Source: Sphaeroforma sirkka (taxonomy: Eukaryota; Opisthokonta; Ichthyosporea; Ichthyophonida). From it: a DNA stretch of 44,251 nt. A model generated the notes under the pieces. That model saw nothing but the letters and a program-made list of their open reading frames with translations, was not told where the DNA came from and made no database searches. This document shows positions 19,141 through 29,108 of this stretch, one piece after another. Position 1 is the stretch's first letter; every line of letters starts with the position of its first letter. The position numbers and the translations under genes are program-made. The stretch lies in the NCBI GenBank assembly GCA_001586965.3, contig LUCW03000523.1, forward strand, positions 1 to 44,251. Direction: 5' to 3'.

Positions 19141-21720
19141 TAAAATTTAAAATTTAAAATTTAAAATTTAAAATTTAAAATTTAAAATTTAAAATGGCGA
19201 TTTGGGATTAAGTTTAAAATTTAAAATTTAAAATTTTTAAATTTAAAATTTTAAATTTTGCAAATTTAAAATTTAAAATTTAAAATTTAAAATTTTAAAT
19301 TTAAAATTTAAAGTTTTAAAATTTAAATTTTTTTAAATTTAAAATTTAAAATTTAAATTTAATGGTTTAAAATTTAAAATTTAAAATTTAAAATTTAAAA
19401 TTTAAAGTTTAAAATTTAAAATTTAAAATTTAAAATTTAAATTTAAAATTTAAAATTTAAAATTTAAAATTTAAAATTTAAAATTTAAAATTTAAAATTT
19501 AAAATTCTAAATTTAAAATTTAAAATTTAAAATTTAAAATTTAAAATTTAAAATTTAAAATTTAAATTTAAAATTTAAAATTTAAAATTTAAAATTTATT
19601 AAAATTTAAAATTTAAAATTTTAAATTTAAAATTTAAAATTTAAAGTTTAAAATTTAAAATTTAAATTTTAAATTTAAAATTTAAAATTTAAATTTGAGT
19701 TTGAAAATTTAAAATTTAAAATTAAAATTTAAAATTTAAAATTTAAAATTTAAAATTTAAAATTTAAAATTTAAAATTTAAAATTTAAAATTTAAAATTT
19801 AAAATTTAAAATTTAAAATTTAAATTTAATTTTAAATTTAAAATTTAAAATTTAAATTTAAAATTTAAAATTTAAATTTAAAAAAAATTTAAAATTTAAA
19901 ATTTAAAATTTAAAGATAATTTTAAAATTTAAAATTTAAAATTTAAAATTTAAAATTTAAAATTTAAAATTTAATGATTTAAAATTTAAAATTTAAAATT
20001 TAAAATTTAAAATTTAAAATTTAAAATTTAAAATTTAAAATTTAAAATTTAAAATTTAAAATTTAAAATTTAAAATTTAAAATTTAAAATTTAAAATTTA
20101 AAATTTAAAATTTAAAATTTAAAATTAAAATTTAAATTTTAAAAATTTAAAATTTAAAATTTAAAATTTAAAATTTAAAAAAATTAAAATTTAAATTTAA
20201 AATTTAAAATTTAAAATTTAAAATTTAAAATTAAAATTTAAATTTAAAATTTAAAATTTAAAATTTAAAATTTAAAATTTAAAATTTAAAATTTAAAATT
20301 TAAATTTTAAATTTAAAATTTAAATTTAAAATTTAAAATTTAAATTTAAAATTTAAAATTTAAAATTTAAAATTTAAAATTTAAAATTTAAAATTTAAAA
20401 TTTAAAATTTAAAATTTAAAATTAAAATTTAAAATTTAAAATTTAAAATTTAAAATTTAAAAAATTTAAAATTTAAAATTTAAAAGCGTTAAAATTTAAA
20501 ATTTAAAATTTAAAATTTAAAATTTAAAATTTAAAATTTAAAATTTAAAATTTAAAATTTAAAATTTAAAATTTAAAATTTAAAATTTTTAAAATTTAAA
20601 ATTTAAAATTTAAAATTTAAAATTTAAAATTTAAAATTTAAAATTTAAAATTTAAAATTTAAAATTTAAAAAATTTTAAAATTTAAAATTTAAATTTTAA
20701 AATTTAAAATTTAAAATTTAAAATTTAAAATTTAAAATTTAAAATTTAAAATTTAAAATTTAAAATTTAAAATTTAAAATTTAAAATTTAAAATTTAAAA
20801 TTTAAAATTTAAATTTAAAATTTAAAATTTAAAATTTAAAATTTTAAAATTTAAAATTTAAAATTTAAAATTTAAAATTTAAAATTTAAAATTTAAAATT
20901 TTAAATTTAAAATTTAAATTTTAAAATTTAAAATTTAAAAAATTTAAAATTTAAAATTTAAAATTTAAAATTTAAAATTTAAAATTTAAAATTTAAAATT
21001 TAAAATTTAAAATTTAAAATTTAAAATTTAAATTTTAAAATTTAAAATAAAATTTAAAATTTAAAATTTAAAATTTAAAATTTAAAATTTAAAATTTAAA
21101 ATTTAAAATTTAAAATTTAAAATTTAAAATTTAAAATTTAAAATTTAAAATTTAAAATTTAAAATTTAAAATTTAAAATTTAAAATTTGAATTTAAAATT
21201 TAAAATTAAAATTTAAAATTTAAAATTTAAATTTAAATTTAAAATTTAAAATTTAAAATTTAAAATTTAAAATTTAAAATTTAAAATTTAAAATTTAAAT
21301 TTAAATTTAAAATTTAAAATTTTAAATTTAAAATTTAAAATTTAAAATTTAAATTTAAAATTTAAAATTTAAAATTTAAAATTTTAAATTTAAAATTTAA
21401 AATTTTAAATTTAAAATTTAAAATTTAAAATTTAAAATTTAAAATTTAAAATTTAAAATTTGAAATTTATAAATTTTAAATTTAAAATTTAAAATTTAAA
21501 ATTTAAAATTTAAATTTTAAAATTTTAAATTTAAAATTTAAAATTTAAAATTTAAAATTTAAAATTTAAAATTTAAAATTTAAAATTTAAAATTTAAAAT
21601 TTAAAATTTAAAATTTAAAATTTTTAAAATTTAAAATTTAAAATTTAAAATTTAAAATTTAAAATTTAAAATTTAAAATTTAAATTTTAAATTTTAAATT
21701 TAAAATTTAAAATTTATTTT
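18600..21720. repeat. (TTTAAAA)n tract, 7-base period
   Basis: From 19130 the sequence is almost pure TTTAAAA with occasional 6- or 8-base units, hardly any G or C, and no coding capacity. The unit equals the telomeric TTTAGGG with GGG replaced by AAA. It lies exactly where the left array, by the orientation of its telomeric blocks, should end in a telomere. It may be a true satellite or miscalled telomeric DNA. Confidence 0.95.
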
Positions 21721-23222
21721 TTAAAATTTCCTTTATTTAAAATTTGAAATTTTAAATTTAAATTTAAAATTTAAAATTTAAAATTTAAAATTTAAAATTT
21801 AAATTTAAATTTAAATTTTAAATTTGGTTTTTTAAAATTTAATTTAATATTTAAAATTTAAAATTTAAAATTTTAAAATTGAAATTTAATATTTTAAATT
21901 TAAAATTTTTATATTTCAAATTTAAAATTTAAAATTTTCTTTTAAATTTTAAAATTTAAAATTTAAATTTTAAATTTATAAATTTCACTTTTAAAATTTA
22001 AATTTAAATTTCAAATTTAAAATTTGAAATTTTAAAATTCAAAATTTGAAATTTTGAAATTTATAATTTTAAATTTTAAATATATAAATTTCAAAATTGA
22101 AATTTATAAATTTCAATTTGAAATTTATAAATTTAAAATTTGAAAATTTATATATTTTAATTTCTTTGAAATTATAAATTTCAATTTTGAAATTTATATT
22201 TAAATTTAAACCAAAATTTATATATTTAAAATTTCAAAATTTAAATATTTAAACTTTTGAAATTTGAAATATTTAAATTTCAAAATTTATATATTTCAAT
22301 TTAAAAAAATTGAAATTTAAATTTTCAATTTTGAAATTTTAAATTTTAAATTTTTAAATTTAAAATTTAAATTTTTTTATATATTTAAATTTTTTGAAAT
22401 TTATATATTTAAATTTTTTGAAATTTATAAATTTAAACTTTGAAATTTATATATTTCAATTTCTTGAAAATTTAAATATTTCAATTTTAAAATTTATATA
22501 TTTCACTTTTTTTGAAATTTATATATTTCACTTTTGAAATTTATATATTTAAATTTTTGAAATTTATAAATTTCACTTTTGAAATTTATAAATTTTAATT
22601 TTTGAAATTTATATATTTAAATTTTTGAAATTTATATATTTCAACTTTTGAAATTTATATATTTCACTTTTGAAATTTATATATTTCACTTTTGAAATTT
22701 TATAAATTTTCACTTTTGAAATTTATATATTTCAATTTTGAAATTTATTTATATTGAAATTTTCAATTTTTGAAATTTTATATATTTCACTTTTGAAATT
22801 TATATTTTTCACTTTTGAAATTTATATATTTCATTTTGAAAATTTATATATTTAACTTTTTGAAATTTATATAAACTTTTGAAATTTATATATTTCACAT
22901 TTTTTGAAATTTTATATATTAAACTTTTGAAATTTTATATATTTCACTTTTTGAAATTTATATATTTCAATTTTAAAATTTATATATTTAAATTTTGAAA
23001 TTTATATATTTAACTTTTTGAAATTTATATATTTTTCACTTTTGAAATTTATATATTTCAATTTTTGAAATTTATATATATTTCAACTTTTGAAATTTTA
23101 TATATTTCAAATTTTTGAAATTTATATATATTTCACTTTTGAAATTTATATATTTCACTTTTGAAATTTATATATTTCACTTTGAAATTTATATATGAAA
23201 ATTTTGAAATTTATATATTTCA
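21720..23222. repeat. Second AT-rich satellite, 22-base period
   Basis: After a transition (21720-22100), the dominant unit from about 22480 is cttttgaaatttatatatttca, mostly 20-23 bases long. The core TGAAATTTATATATTTCA is nearly palindromic. G and C occur almost only as the single g of tgaaa and the c of ttcac. It abuts the 5' end of the + LINE at 23222. Confidence 0.9.
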
Positions 23223-23516
23223 AGCACATCTCAAAACCAAAAAACTTGAAACTTTAAACTTTAGACGTGAACACAACATCAACAGTGCGAAAGTGAACGC
23301 CAAACAATAGAAACACCCAAAACCCCAAAATCGCCAAGAAAATTTCCCACACCAAGAATTGAACACGTGACCACCACATCAACAAAGTACCGAAATACCA
23401 CTCAGACCACAGCCGGTTGATTTTGGCCGGCAAAAGGCCTAGTCATAAGTTGACGACGCCATGGCCGGGGCCATACCTCTTACGGGGACGATCTAGCAAG
23501 CCTGATCCGAGCGACA
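23222..23516 (+). promoter_or_regulatory. Probable 5' UTR / internal promoter region of the LINE
   Basis: About 295 bases of moderate GC content between the AT satellite and the ORF1 start, with no long open frame. It contains the inverted motif GCCGG ... CCGGC around 23412-23432 and a possible alternative start ATG at 23461 (MAGAIPLTG). LINEs usually carry an internal promoter here; no specific element can be named. Confidence 0.4.
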
Positions 23517-24734
23517 ATGGAAACAGCACTCAAGCCGATCAACGTGAAAGATATCTCAACTAGAGGAAAATGTCAATAAGGTACGTACATCTGAGAAAGG
23601 CAACACCAAGGTAAGTGGTGAGAAAAGTGTTGAAGAGCGCCTGAATAGACTTGAGTCTGCTTATAGTCTCTTACAAGAACAGAACAATCAACTCAAAGTA
23701 GAGAATGAACAGCTCAAACGCAAACTACACCAAGCAACCAACACAACAGACACACATACACCTATGCCAACCATGAACACCACTGATTTCCCCAATTTAA
23801 GTGAATCACAATCGGACCCGAAGCAAAGGCCTGGACCGAAAATCATTTAAAGAAATGCTCAATCAAACTAGAAGCCCATCCTCTCGCGAGGCACAGGAAG
23901 CTCTCTTTAAGCCAAGCAAACCCCCCATCTATTTGGGATTGTCAGGATCACTGGGAGCTCTCTGCACTATACTTTAACTGCAACACTCACGCTTTAGAGG
24001 ATGGATCACTTCCAACCAACAAACACCTATCGAAATGGCTATGGAACTTTCACTTATTGAAAAATATCCCCATCTTACACGCTTCGTATCTTTACAAAGA
24101 TCGAAGCGCAGTTGAATTAGTCGTTCCTGCACGCTTTAGTTCTAAAACCAAACAGATTCTATTAGCACGCGGCTGGCGTACAAACAAAGGCGCCGACCCT
24201 ATGAATGTGACCAATCCTATCGCAATCAATGGAGCACGTACTCGTTTAACCACCGCTTATAAAAGTGCACTAGAACGTGAGAAATGTCCACCCCAGTACC
24301 CTAGAGTGCTCGCATACCTGCTCAGTAGAGTACCCGACGATCCAACACAGCCTAAATCTAAAGCAAATTCTACAGATTCCGAAACAACAACCACTAGTTC
24401 CAATATAACAAACACACTCGCCATAACTATTAGTTCGCCCGCAGATATACAAACATCTGCTAGGTCAGAGAGTGATCATATGGAAGTACAATCAGAGATC
24501 ACTAAATTATCGTCATACCTCAAACGTAAGTGTCAAAGCGATAGCGATAACGAACGAGCTAGAACTAGACTCGAAGGCAATGATGATGAATCGTTAGATA
24601 CTCTATCTGAAGATGAATTAGTCGCAGTCTTAGGAGATGGGTTTAACTCACCACCAATCAGTGATCCAGAAACGAGAAAGGAACTCTCTGACTTTATACA
24701 AACCCGTACTGATAGTAAGATGAAATCGCAATGA
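23517..24734 (+). pseudogene. LINE ORF1: coiled coil and putative RNA-binding protein (frameshifted)
   Basis: The ATG at 23517 gives METALKPINVKDIS and then shifts near 23560 into a frame with a clear coiled coil (VEERLNRLESAYSLL, QNNQLKVENEQLKRKL) of about five heptads, with Leu, Val or Ile at core positions. Shifts near 23848 and around 23950 lead to the frame open to 24734. That part has LPTNKHLSKWLWNFHLL, VELVVPARFSSKTKQILL and GWRTNKGADP, a Ser/Thr-rich linker and an acidic tail. The coiled coil suggests a multimeric RNA-binding ORF1 as in other LINEs. The stop codon overlaps the ORF2 start (ATGA, 24731-24734). Confidence 0.75.
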
Positions 24735-25594
24735 GTGACATTCTCGTGTATTATGTCAATCTAAATTCTCTAATGAATGTAGCTAAACAATACGAAATAA
24801 TACGCTCACTTTGCAGTCAATGCGATGCCCTGTGTTTAGTAGAGACCTGGGGTTATACCGATCGTTTGAATGCTGTGTGTAATAATACTAATACAAATCT
24901 GATCTACGCCTCACCGCCTTCGGCCAGTGCTCATCGCGGGGGCAGAAATAACGGTGTTGCCGTGATTAGTAGACACAATGCATATCAATTTAGATTGCAC
25001 GCTTTTAGTCAATATTTCGTGGCTTTCACGTTTCGCGCAGTGACTGTTGCTTGTGTATATTTGGCGCCATCCCTAGGGGATGATGTATATAATGTGCTAT
25101 TATCTCTGAATTGCAAACCACACGTGTTGTGTGGCGACATGAATTTTCGTGATATCGAATATGGCGACGATAAAATCATTTCTCCTGCGCGCAGAGAATC
25201 GATCGAATTCTACACACGACTACATAGGCTAGATCATGTACTCCCATCGCAATCTGGGAATATACGGGTCGATCACGTATATGCACAAGCACGCACAAAG
25301 ACATCACTATCTCTTATACGTTGTAAAGATATCGGGCTCAGGACAGATCACGAGTGGGTATTTGCAATACAAATTGAATCACCAGATACTCAGACAGTAC
25401 ACACTAAACCTGCAGACATAGAATGTATGCCATCTCAGGGCTACAACAGATATCGCATTCGAACCTATAACTGCAAAAAAATGTGCGCTATACACGTACA
25501 TTTTGCGCCAGAATTCGGGTGTTTGCTAAGACATGGATCAAACGAGTTCAGAACTCAGATCAGAATGATATCAAAATCATATACGACTCTATAA
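24731..25594 (+). CDS. LINE ORF2, N-terminal APE-type endonuclease
   Basis: 287 aa open frame. Motifs in order: VNLNSL (N-terminal strand, residues about 9-14), LVETWG (metal-binding Glu, about 38), GGRNNGVAV (about 76), HVLCGDMNFRD (Asp/Asn pair, about 135), NIRVDHVYA (about 175) and GLRTDHEWVFA (Asp-His, about 200). This is the exonuclease-endonuclease-phosphatase fold that nicks target DNA to prime reverse transcription. The frame is lost near 25484 (A-run before tgcgcta), so the last 35 residues are probably out of frame. Translation probably starts by re-initiation at the ATGA overlap. Confidence 0.88.
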   Translation: MSDILVYYVNLNSLMNVAKQYEIIRSLCSQCDALCLVETWGYTDRLNAVCNNTNTNLIYASPPSASAHRGGRNNGVAVISRHNAYQFRLHAFSQYFVAFTFRAVTVACVYLAPSLGDDVYNVLLSLNCKPHVLCGDMNFRDIEYGDDKIISPARRESIEFYTRLHRLDHVLPSQSGNIRVDHVYAQARTKTSLSLIRCKDIGLRTDHEWVFAIQIESPDTQTVHTKPADIECMPSQGYNRYRIRTYNCKKMCAIHVHFAPEFGCLLRHGSNEFRTQIRMISKSYTTL

Positions 25595-26430
25595 TCAATC
25601 AGTTTTGGAAACGAGCACAAGGCTGTTTCTACGGTTACTTCTTAGAAAGTAATCCTCATAGATCATGCACACCCTCCGCTCCACAGAACGAGTACTCAAT
25701 GATGCTATAGTCAGGTTGTTCTCTAAACAGCGAAAATCTAGAACAAGACAACCCACTATACCAAATACCACAGAACCAACTGCACATATTATTAGTTCGT
25801 TTTTAGAAAAGTTATTCAACAGAGATGCCTTCTACAAGATACCAGAGAAAACACACTCAGAATTTATCCTGATAGACCATGATGTTTTCACTACAGGAAA
25901 TATTATGGATGCAATTTTGAGATACGATAGTCGAAAAGGCTCAGGCCCGGATGGCATACATATCGATCTCTTAAAAGCTGCAATAGAACCGTACCCTAGA
26001 GGCCACAAAGACCAGGGAAACCCAATCCCAAATCGCCAATTCTCAAGGTGTTGCACCTGTTATTCACTAAGATACTTCACACGGGAGAGATACCTGATGC
26101 ATGGCTATGCACTCTTATAGTACCTATCCCTAAGATTGATATACCGTTAGGTCCAGAGCAATTCCGACCTATAACGCTCACCCAGATATTAAGACGCATC
26201 TTCCAAATCGTGTTGCTCAGTCATATTAACAAATTAGATGCATTTAAAAACACACAAAAGACAAGGTGGATTCAAATCCGGCTATTCTTGCTTTACACAC
26301 GCACTGACATTACACGAATATATAAACCAGGCCAATCCTACAGATGCACCTACACATCAGATATTCCTAGACATTAAGAAAGCATACGATTCTGTGCGAT
26401 TGGACAGGTTGTGGCGTTTACTACACAATA
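25483..26430 (+). pseudogene. LINE ORF2, linker and reverse transcriptase fingers
   Basis: This is broken into frames 25483-25710, 25665-26120, 26048-26377 and 26238-26579. Motifs are RKGSGPDGIHIDLLK (RT block 1), EQFRPITLTQILRRIF (block 2), QGGFKSGYSCF (block 2a) and HQIFLDIKKAYDSV (motif A with the first catalytic Asp). These are all standard non-LTR RT blocks in the right order. Frameshifts fall in homopolymers (A-runs at 25484 and 26246, the C-run near 25675) or after short runs. Confidence 0.85.
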
Positions 26431-26433
26431 GAC

Positions 26434-27051
26434 ATGTACCCACACAACTCATCAGTTTGTTCAAAAAATATGTATCTCAATGTGACTTCGCGCGTTACGT
26501 ACCAGCAAGTGTTGGGTCCAAAATTCGCTCGAAAGAATGGATTGACCCAGGGCGACCCAATAGCCCCTACATTATTTAATATATATATAGACCCACTTTT
26601 AGACAGTCTCGAGAAAGTTGACCCCAATGGGTTTCTCGGTTGGGTAGATGACATGTCACTATACAATCGAAACACCCTGAAACTACAGCAGTGTCTTAAT
26701 CTCGCAGCCGTGTGGGGCAGACGTTCTGGTGTTGAGTTCCACCCACTAAAGTCACTATACATAGCACCAGAAAACCCAAAGGACCGATTTACATTTGTGC
26801 TCGATCAATGTAGTATACAATCCACTAAGACTGCACGATACCTTGGGTTCCCAATGAGCCCAAAAGGAATCAATATAGTAGAGATGCTTGCAAATAGAAC
26901 CACCACGCTCAATAATGCAATAACCGATAGCGGTCCTTTCGGCTTTCGAGCTGGGGATCACTTGCACCCGCATAACAAGCTGATGATTTTTTCGAGTGTT
27001 TATACTCTCCAAAATCACTTATGGACTCTGTTTTATCCCTTTAGCCGATAA
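26434..27051 (+). CDS. LINE ORF2, reverse transcriptase palm
   Basis: 205 aa open frame with NGLTQGDPIAPTLFNIYIDPLL (motif B), FLGWVDDMSLY (motif C, Asp-Asp intact but Trp-Val before it instead of the usual Phe/Tyr-Ala), FHPLKSLYIA (motif D region) and TARYLGFPMSPKGI (motif E, YLG). Motif A lies in the preceding frame and there is an A-run (26462-26468) between them. The frame shifts again near 26990 (T-run). Confidence 0.88.
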   Translation: MYPHNSSVCSKNMYLNVTSRVTYQQVLGPKFARKNGLTQGDPIAPTLFNIYIDPLLDSLEKVDPNGFLGWVDDMSLYNRNTLKLQQCLNLAAVWGRRSGVEFHPLKSLYIAPENPKDRFTFVLDQCSIQSTKTARYLGFPMSPKGINIVEMLANRTTTLNNAITDSGPFGFRAGDHLHPHNKLMIFSSVYTLQNHLWTLFYPFSR

Positions 27052-28300
27052 ATCACTCACTGAAGTGATAGACAAACAGTTATTCCAACTAAACTTTGTG
27101 CTCCATCGTGCTGTAGGATATATTACATCCACAGCGGCACAGAAAGACCCGCCTAAGAGTTTCACACCTACTATGCGTAATTCGATCAAATTTTGTGGCT
27201 TGCTTGATGCTCAGGCACTGTGTGAGTGGCAATGTGTAAGTTTAATCAATCATATTAGTAGAATGTCAATCAGAAATCCACTGCAAGACTATATGAACAA
27301 ACGCAAGTCCGTTTTCACCCCGATGGGACTCACCATGCTCGCTCGCGAGAACATCTATTTTTATCCATATTATAAACTATACAGACAATTGAAGATTTTC
27401 TATACCAAAAAAGAACCCAAACAAGGAAGAAGGTGCGCTACACCGCGAGGCAGCACGCGAGCTGAGATTTCGGCTCATCTACCCCGGCGAAGAAGAACGC
27501 TACCGATTCGACACACCGCTGGAACATCACAGCTTCAGCAGTCTTCTCTTCCGAGTTCCGACGATCTTCCTGTTCTACATATTACACAGGTTCTGTTTCA
27601 CGCTAGAAAAGACCCCGGCAGGTCTCGCATGCATCGGCTGTAGCGCTAGAAAGTTCACTCCCACACACTTTACATGTCCCTTCGTGTTAGAGTTTGTGTC
27701 AAAACTGATCGCACCACAGAAAGGCGTAGTAGTTAATAAGACACTGCTAGATGCACTTAGTAGTCGCAAGCGCTATACAGACATGCTAACGATTCACGAT
27801 CAACTAGTGTATATACACAAGGGACCGATAGAACCAAACATACTCATAGAAAAAGTGTTTCCAGTGCCGCGTTTCATGACTACTGTAGTTCATACGTTAC
27901 GTGTAAATGGTGCACACCCAGGCAATGAATTTATATGGCCATCACTGGCTAGTATAGATCGTGGCCAGCAACCCAATAGAGTACTGTGGATTGATAATCC
28001 GCAAATAGATTTCAATACGCTTCACCCAGAGGCAGCAGCGTACATAATCACACCACAGTATTGGAAACGCACACTACCCCACCACCACATTCACCCCTGT
28101 TCGATATAGATCAGGATTTAGAAAACAACATCCCAATAGATATCACTCTCTATATCACTAGCAGTCTAGATCCACCTGATTTTACCAAGTGTTGGCAAAT
28201 ATGCCTACGACAGATTTGCATTGACTTGAAGCTGAATAGCAATTATATCAACAAACATCCTGCGATGAAACGCCCACCTCCTAGAACACATCCGCCCTAA
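26996..28300 (+). pseudogene. LINE ORF2, thumb, zinc finger and C-terminal domain
   Basis: Frames 26996-27643, 27684-28109 and 28061-28300 are joined by shifts near 27412 and 28078. The thumb reads FVLHRAVGYI and CEWQCVSLINHISRM. A C-x2-C-x8-H-x2-C cluster (27637-27684) is the CCHC-type finger common at LINE ORF2 ends. A domain follows (ALSSRKRYTDML, PRFMTTVVHTL, WPSLASIDRGQQ). A C-run shift at 28078 closes the frame at 28109, but the next frame has coding-like composition (LDPPDFTKCWQICLRQIC) to the TAA at 28300. I take 28300 as the original end. Confidence 0.78.
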
Positions 28301-28680
28301 GCGCCTACCGGCAGACACAGCTGCAAATCGCAACCCGGTGATGCGGTAGTGAGTCCGAGACAGTAGTGCCGCTACTGGTCTCTCTCTCATATTCAGTAAT
28401 ACGAAATGCAAATCGGTCATAGTATATTCTCAGCACTTGTTTCCAACCAGTTAGGATTTACAAACTACTACTATAACAACCCATAGAACTACATACCCAA
28501 AGAAACCAAGCCGCATAGCAAACTAAACGCAGCGCAACAACTCAGCCATTAGACAGTTCAGTTAGCCTCTACCTGAGAAAACAGGGATTAAGGCACAAAC
28601 TGCGACACCTGCCGGCCGCCACAGGTCTTCGGACACAAGCCATTGTATATAGCAATAGCGTGTAAACAAATAAAGGTACC
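28301..28680 (+). other. LINE 3' UTR
   Basis: About 380 non-coding bases, well conserved in copies A, B and C (7430-7809, 12124-12500, 12933-13312). It ends at aaataaaggtacc directly before CCCTAAA repeats. aataaa at 28669-28674 could be a polyadenylation signal. Strong conservation of the last bases next to telomeric DNA suggests that they are recognised by the RT or used for annealing. Confidence 0.75.
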
Positions 28681-28714
28681 TAAACCCTAAACCCTAAAAC
28701 CCTAAAACCCTAAA
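28681..28714 (-). repeat. Telomere-type repeats at the 3' end of the + LINE
   Basis: About four units of CCCTAAA/CCCTAAAA on +, i.e. TTTAGGG/TTTTAGGG on -. This is the mirror image of the blocks at 7413, 12056 and 12808. Confidence 0.93.
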
Positions 28715-28731
28715 AGCCAATTTGATTGGCT
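28715..28731. repeat. 17-base inverted repeat with CCAAT cores
   Basis: AGCCAAT-TTG-ATTGGCT is a perfect 7-bp inverted repeat with a 3-base spacer, placed exactly at the edge of the telomeric block. Function unknown. Confidence 0.6.
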
Positions 28732-28898
28732 CTCCCTAAAATCGCTCAAAATTCACGAGTTTACGCCAATCATCCAAAATAGAACATTTTCTTGAAAGTT
28801 TTTTTTTTGAAAAAAAATGGGAAAAACTCTCAACCCCTAAACTTAGAACTGGGGCTTATTTCATCGATTTTCATCCCTGAAATTAATCCTGTGTTTCG

Positions 28899-29108
28899 TT
28901 GACTATGTCTTTTTTTTTAGTAATCGAGATGATAGTCAATCTTTTCTTTCTCAACACCCCCCGACCGGAACTGTTGGTATCCATTATGGTACCTCCAGAC
29001 GAAGGGACCCCAGTGATAGACTACAGTAGTAGGCGTATTTCTATATACGTTAATAATGTTTTACGTCGTCAGCTCGAGAGAGTAATATGGGACTTGTTCT
29101 CAAATTAA
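28899..29108 (+). CDS. Small unassigned ORF
   Basis: The open frame gives 69 aa from a TTG, or 67 from the ATG at 28905. It has a hydrophobic N-terminus (FFLVIEMIVNLFFL) and a polar remainder (PDEGTPVIDYSSRRI, VNNVLRRQLERVIWDLF). The second half has coding-like composition, but I recognise no family. It stands alone in otherwise non-coding DNA and may be chance. Confidence 0.25.
   Translation: MTMSFFLVIEMIVNLFFLNTPRPELLVSIMVPPDEGTPVIDYSSRRISIYVNNVLRRQLERVIWDLFSN

Larger units (their letters stand above)
23222..28680 (+). mobile_element. LINE, most complete copy (plus strand)
   Basis: About 5.46 kb: 5' UTR 23222-23516, ORF1 to 24734, ORF2 from 24731 to 28300, 3' UTR 28301-28680, then CCCTAAA-type repeats. 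There is no poly(A) tail; the 3' end passes directly from aaaggtacc into taaaccctaa. It is the only copy with a non-truncated 5' region. It lies in the opposite orientation to copies A-D. Confidence 0.92.

Noticed and set aside
19130-23222. CRISPR-like or centromeric array
   Set aside because: There are no spacers of regular length and the organism is eukaryotic; a centromere cannot be argued from AT-richness alone.
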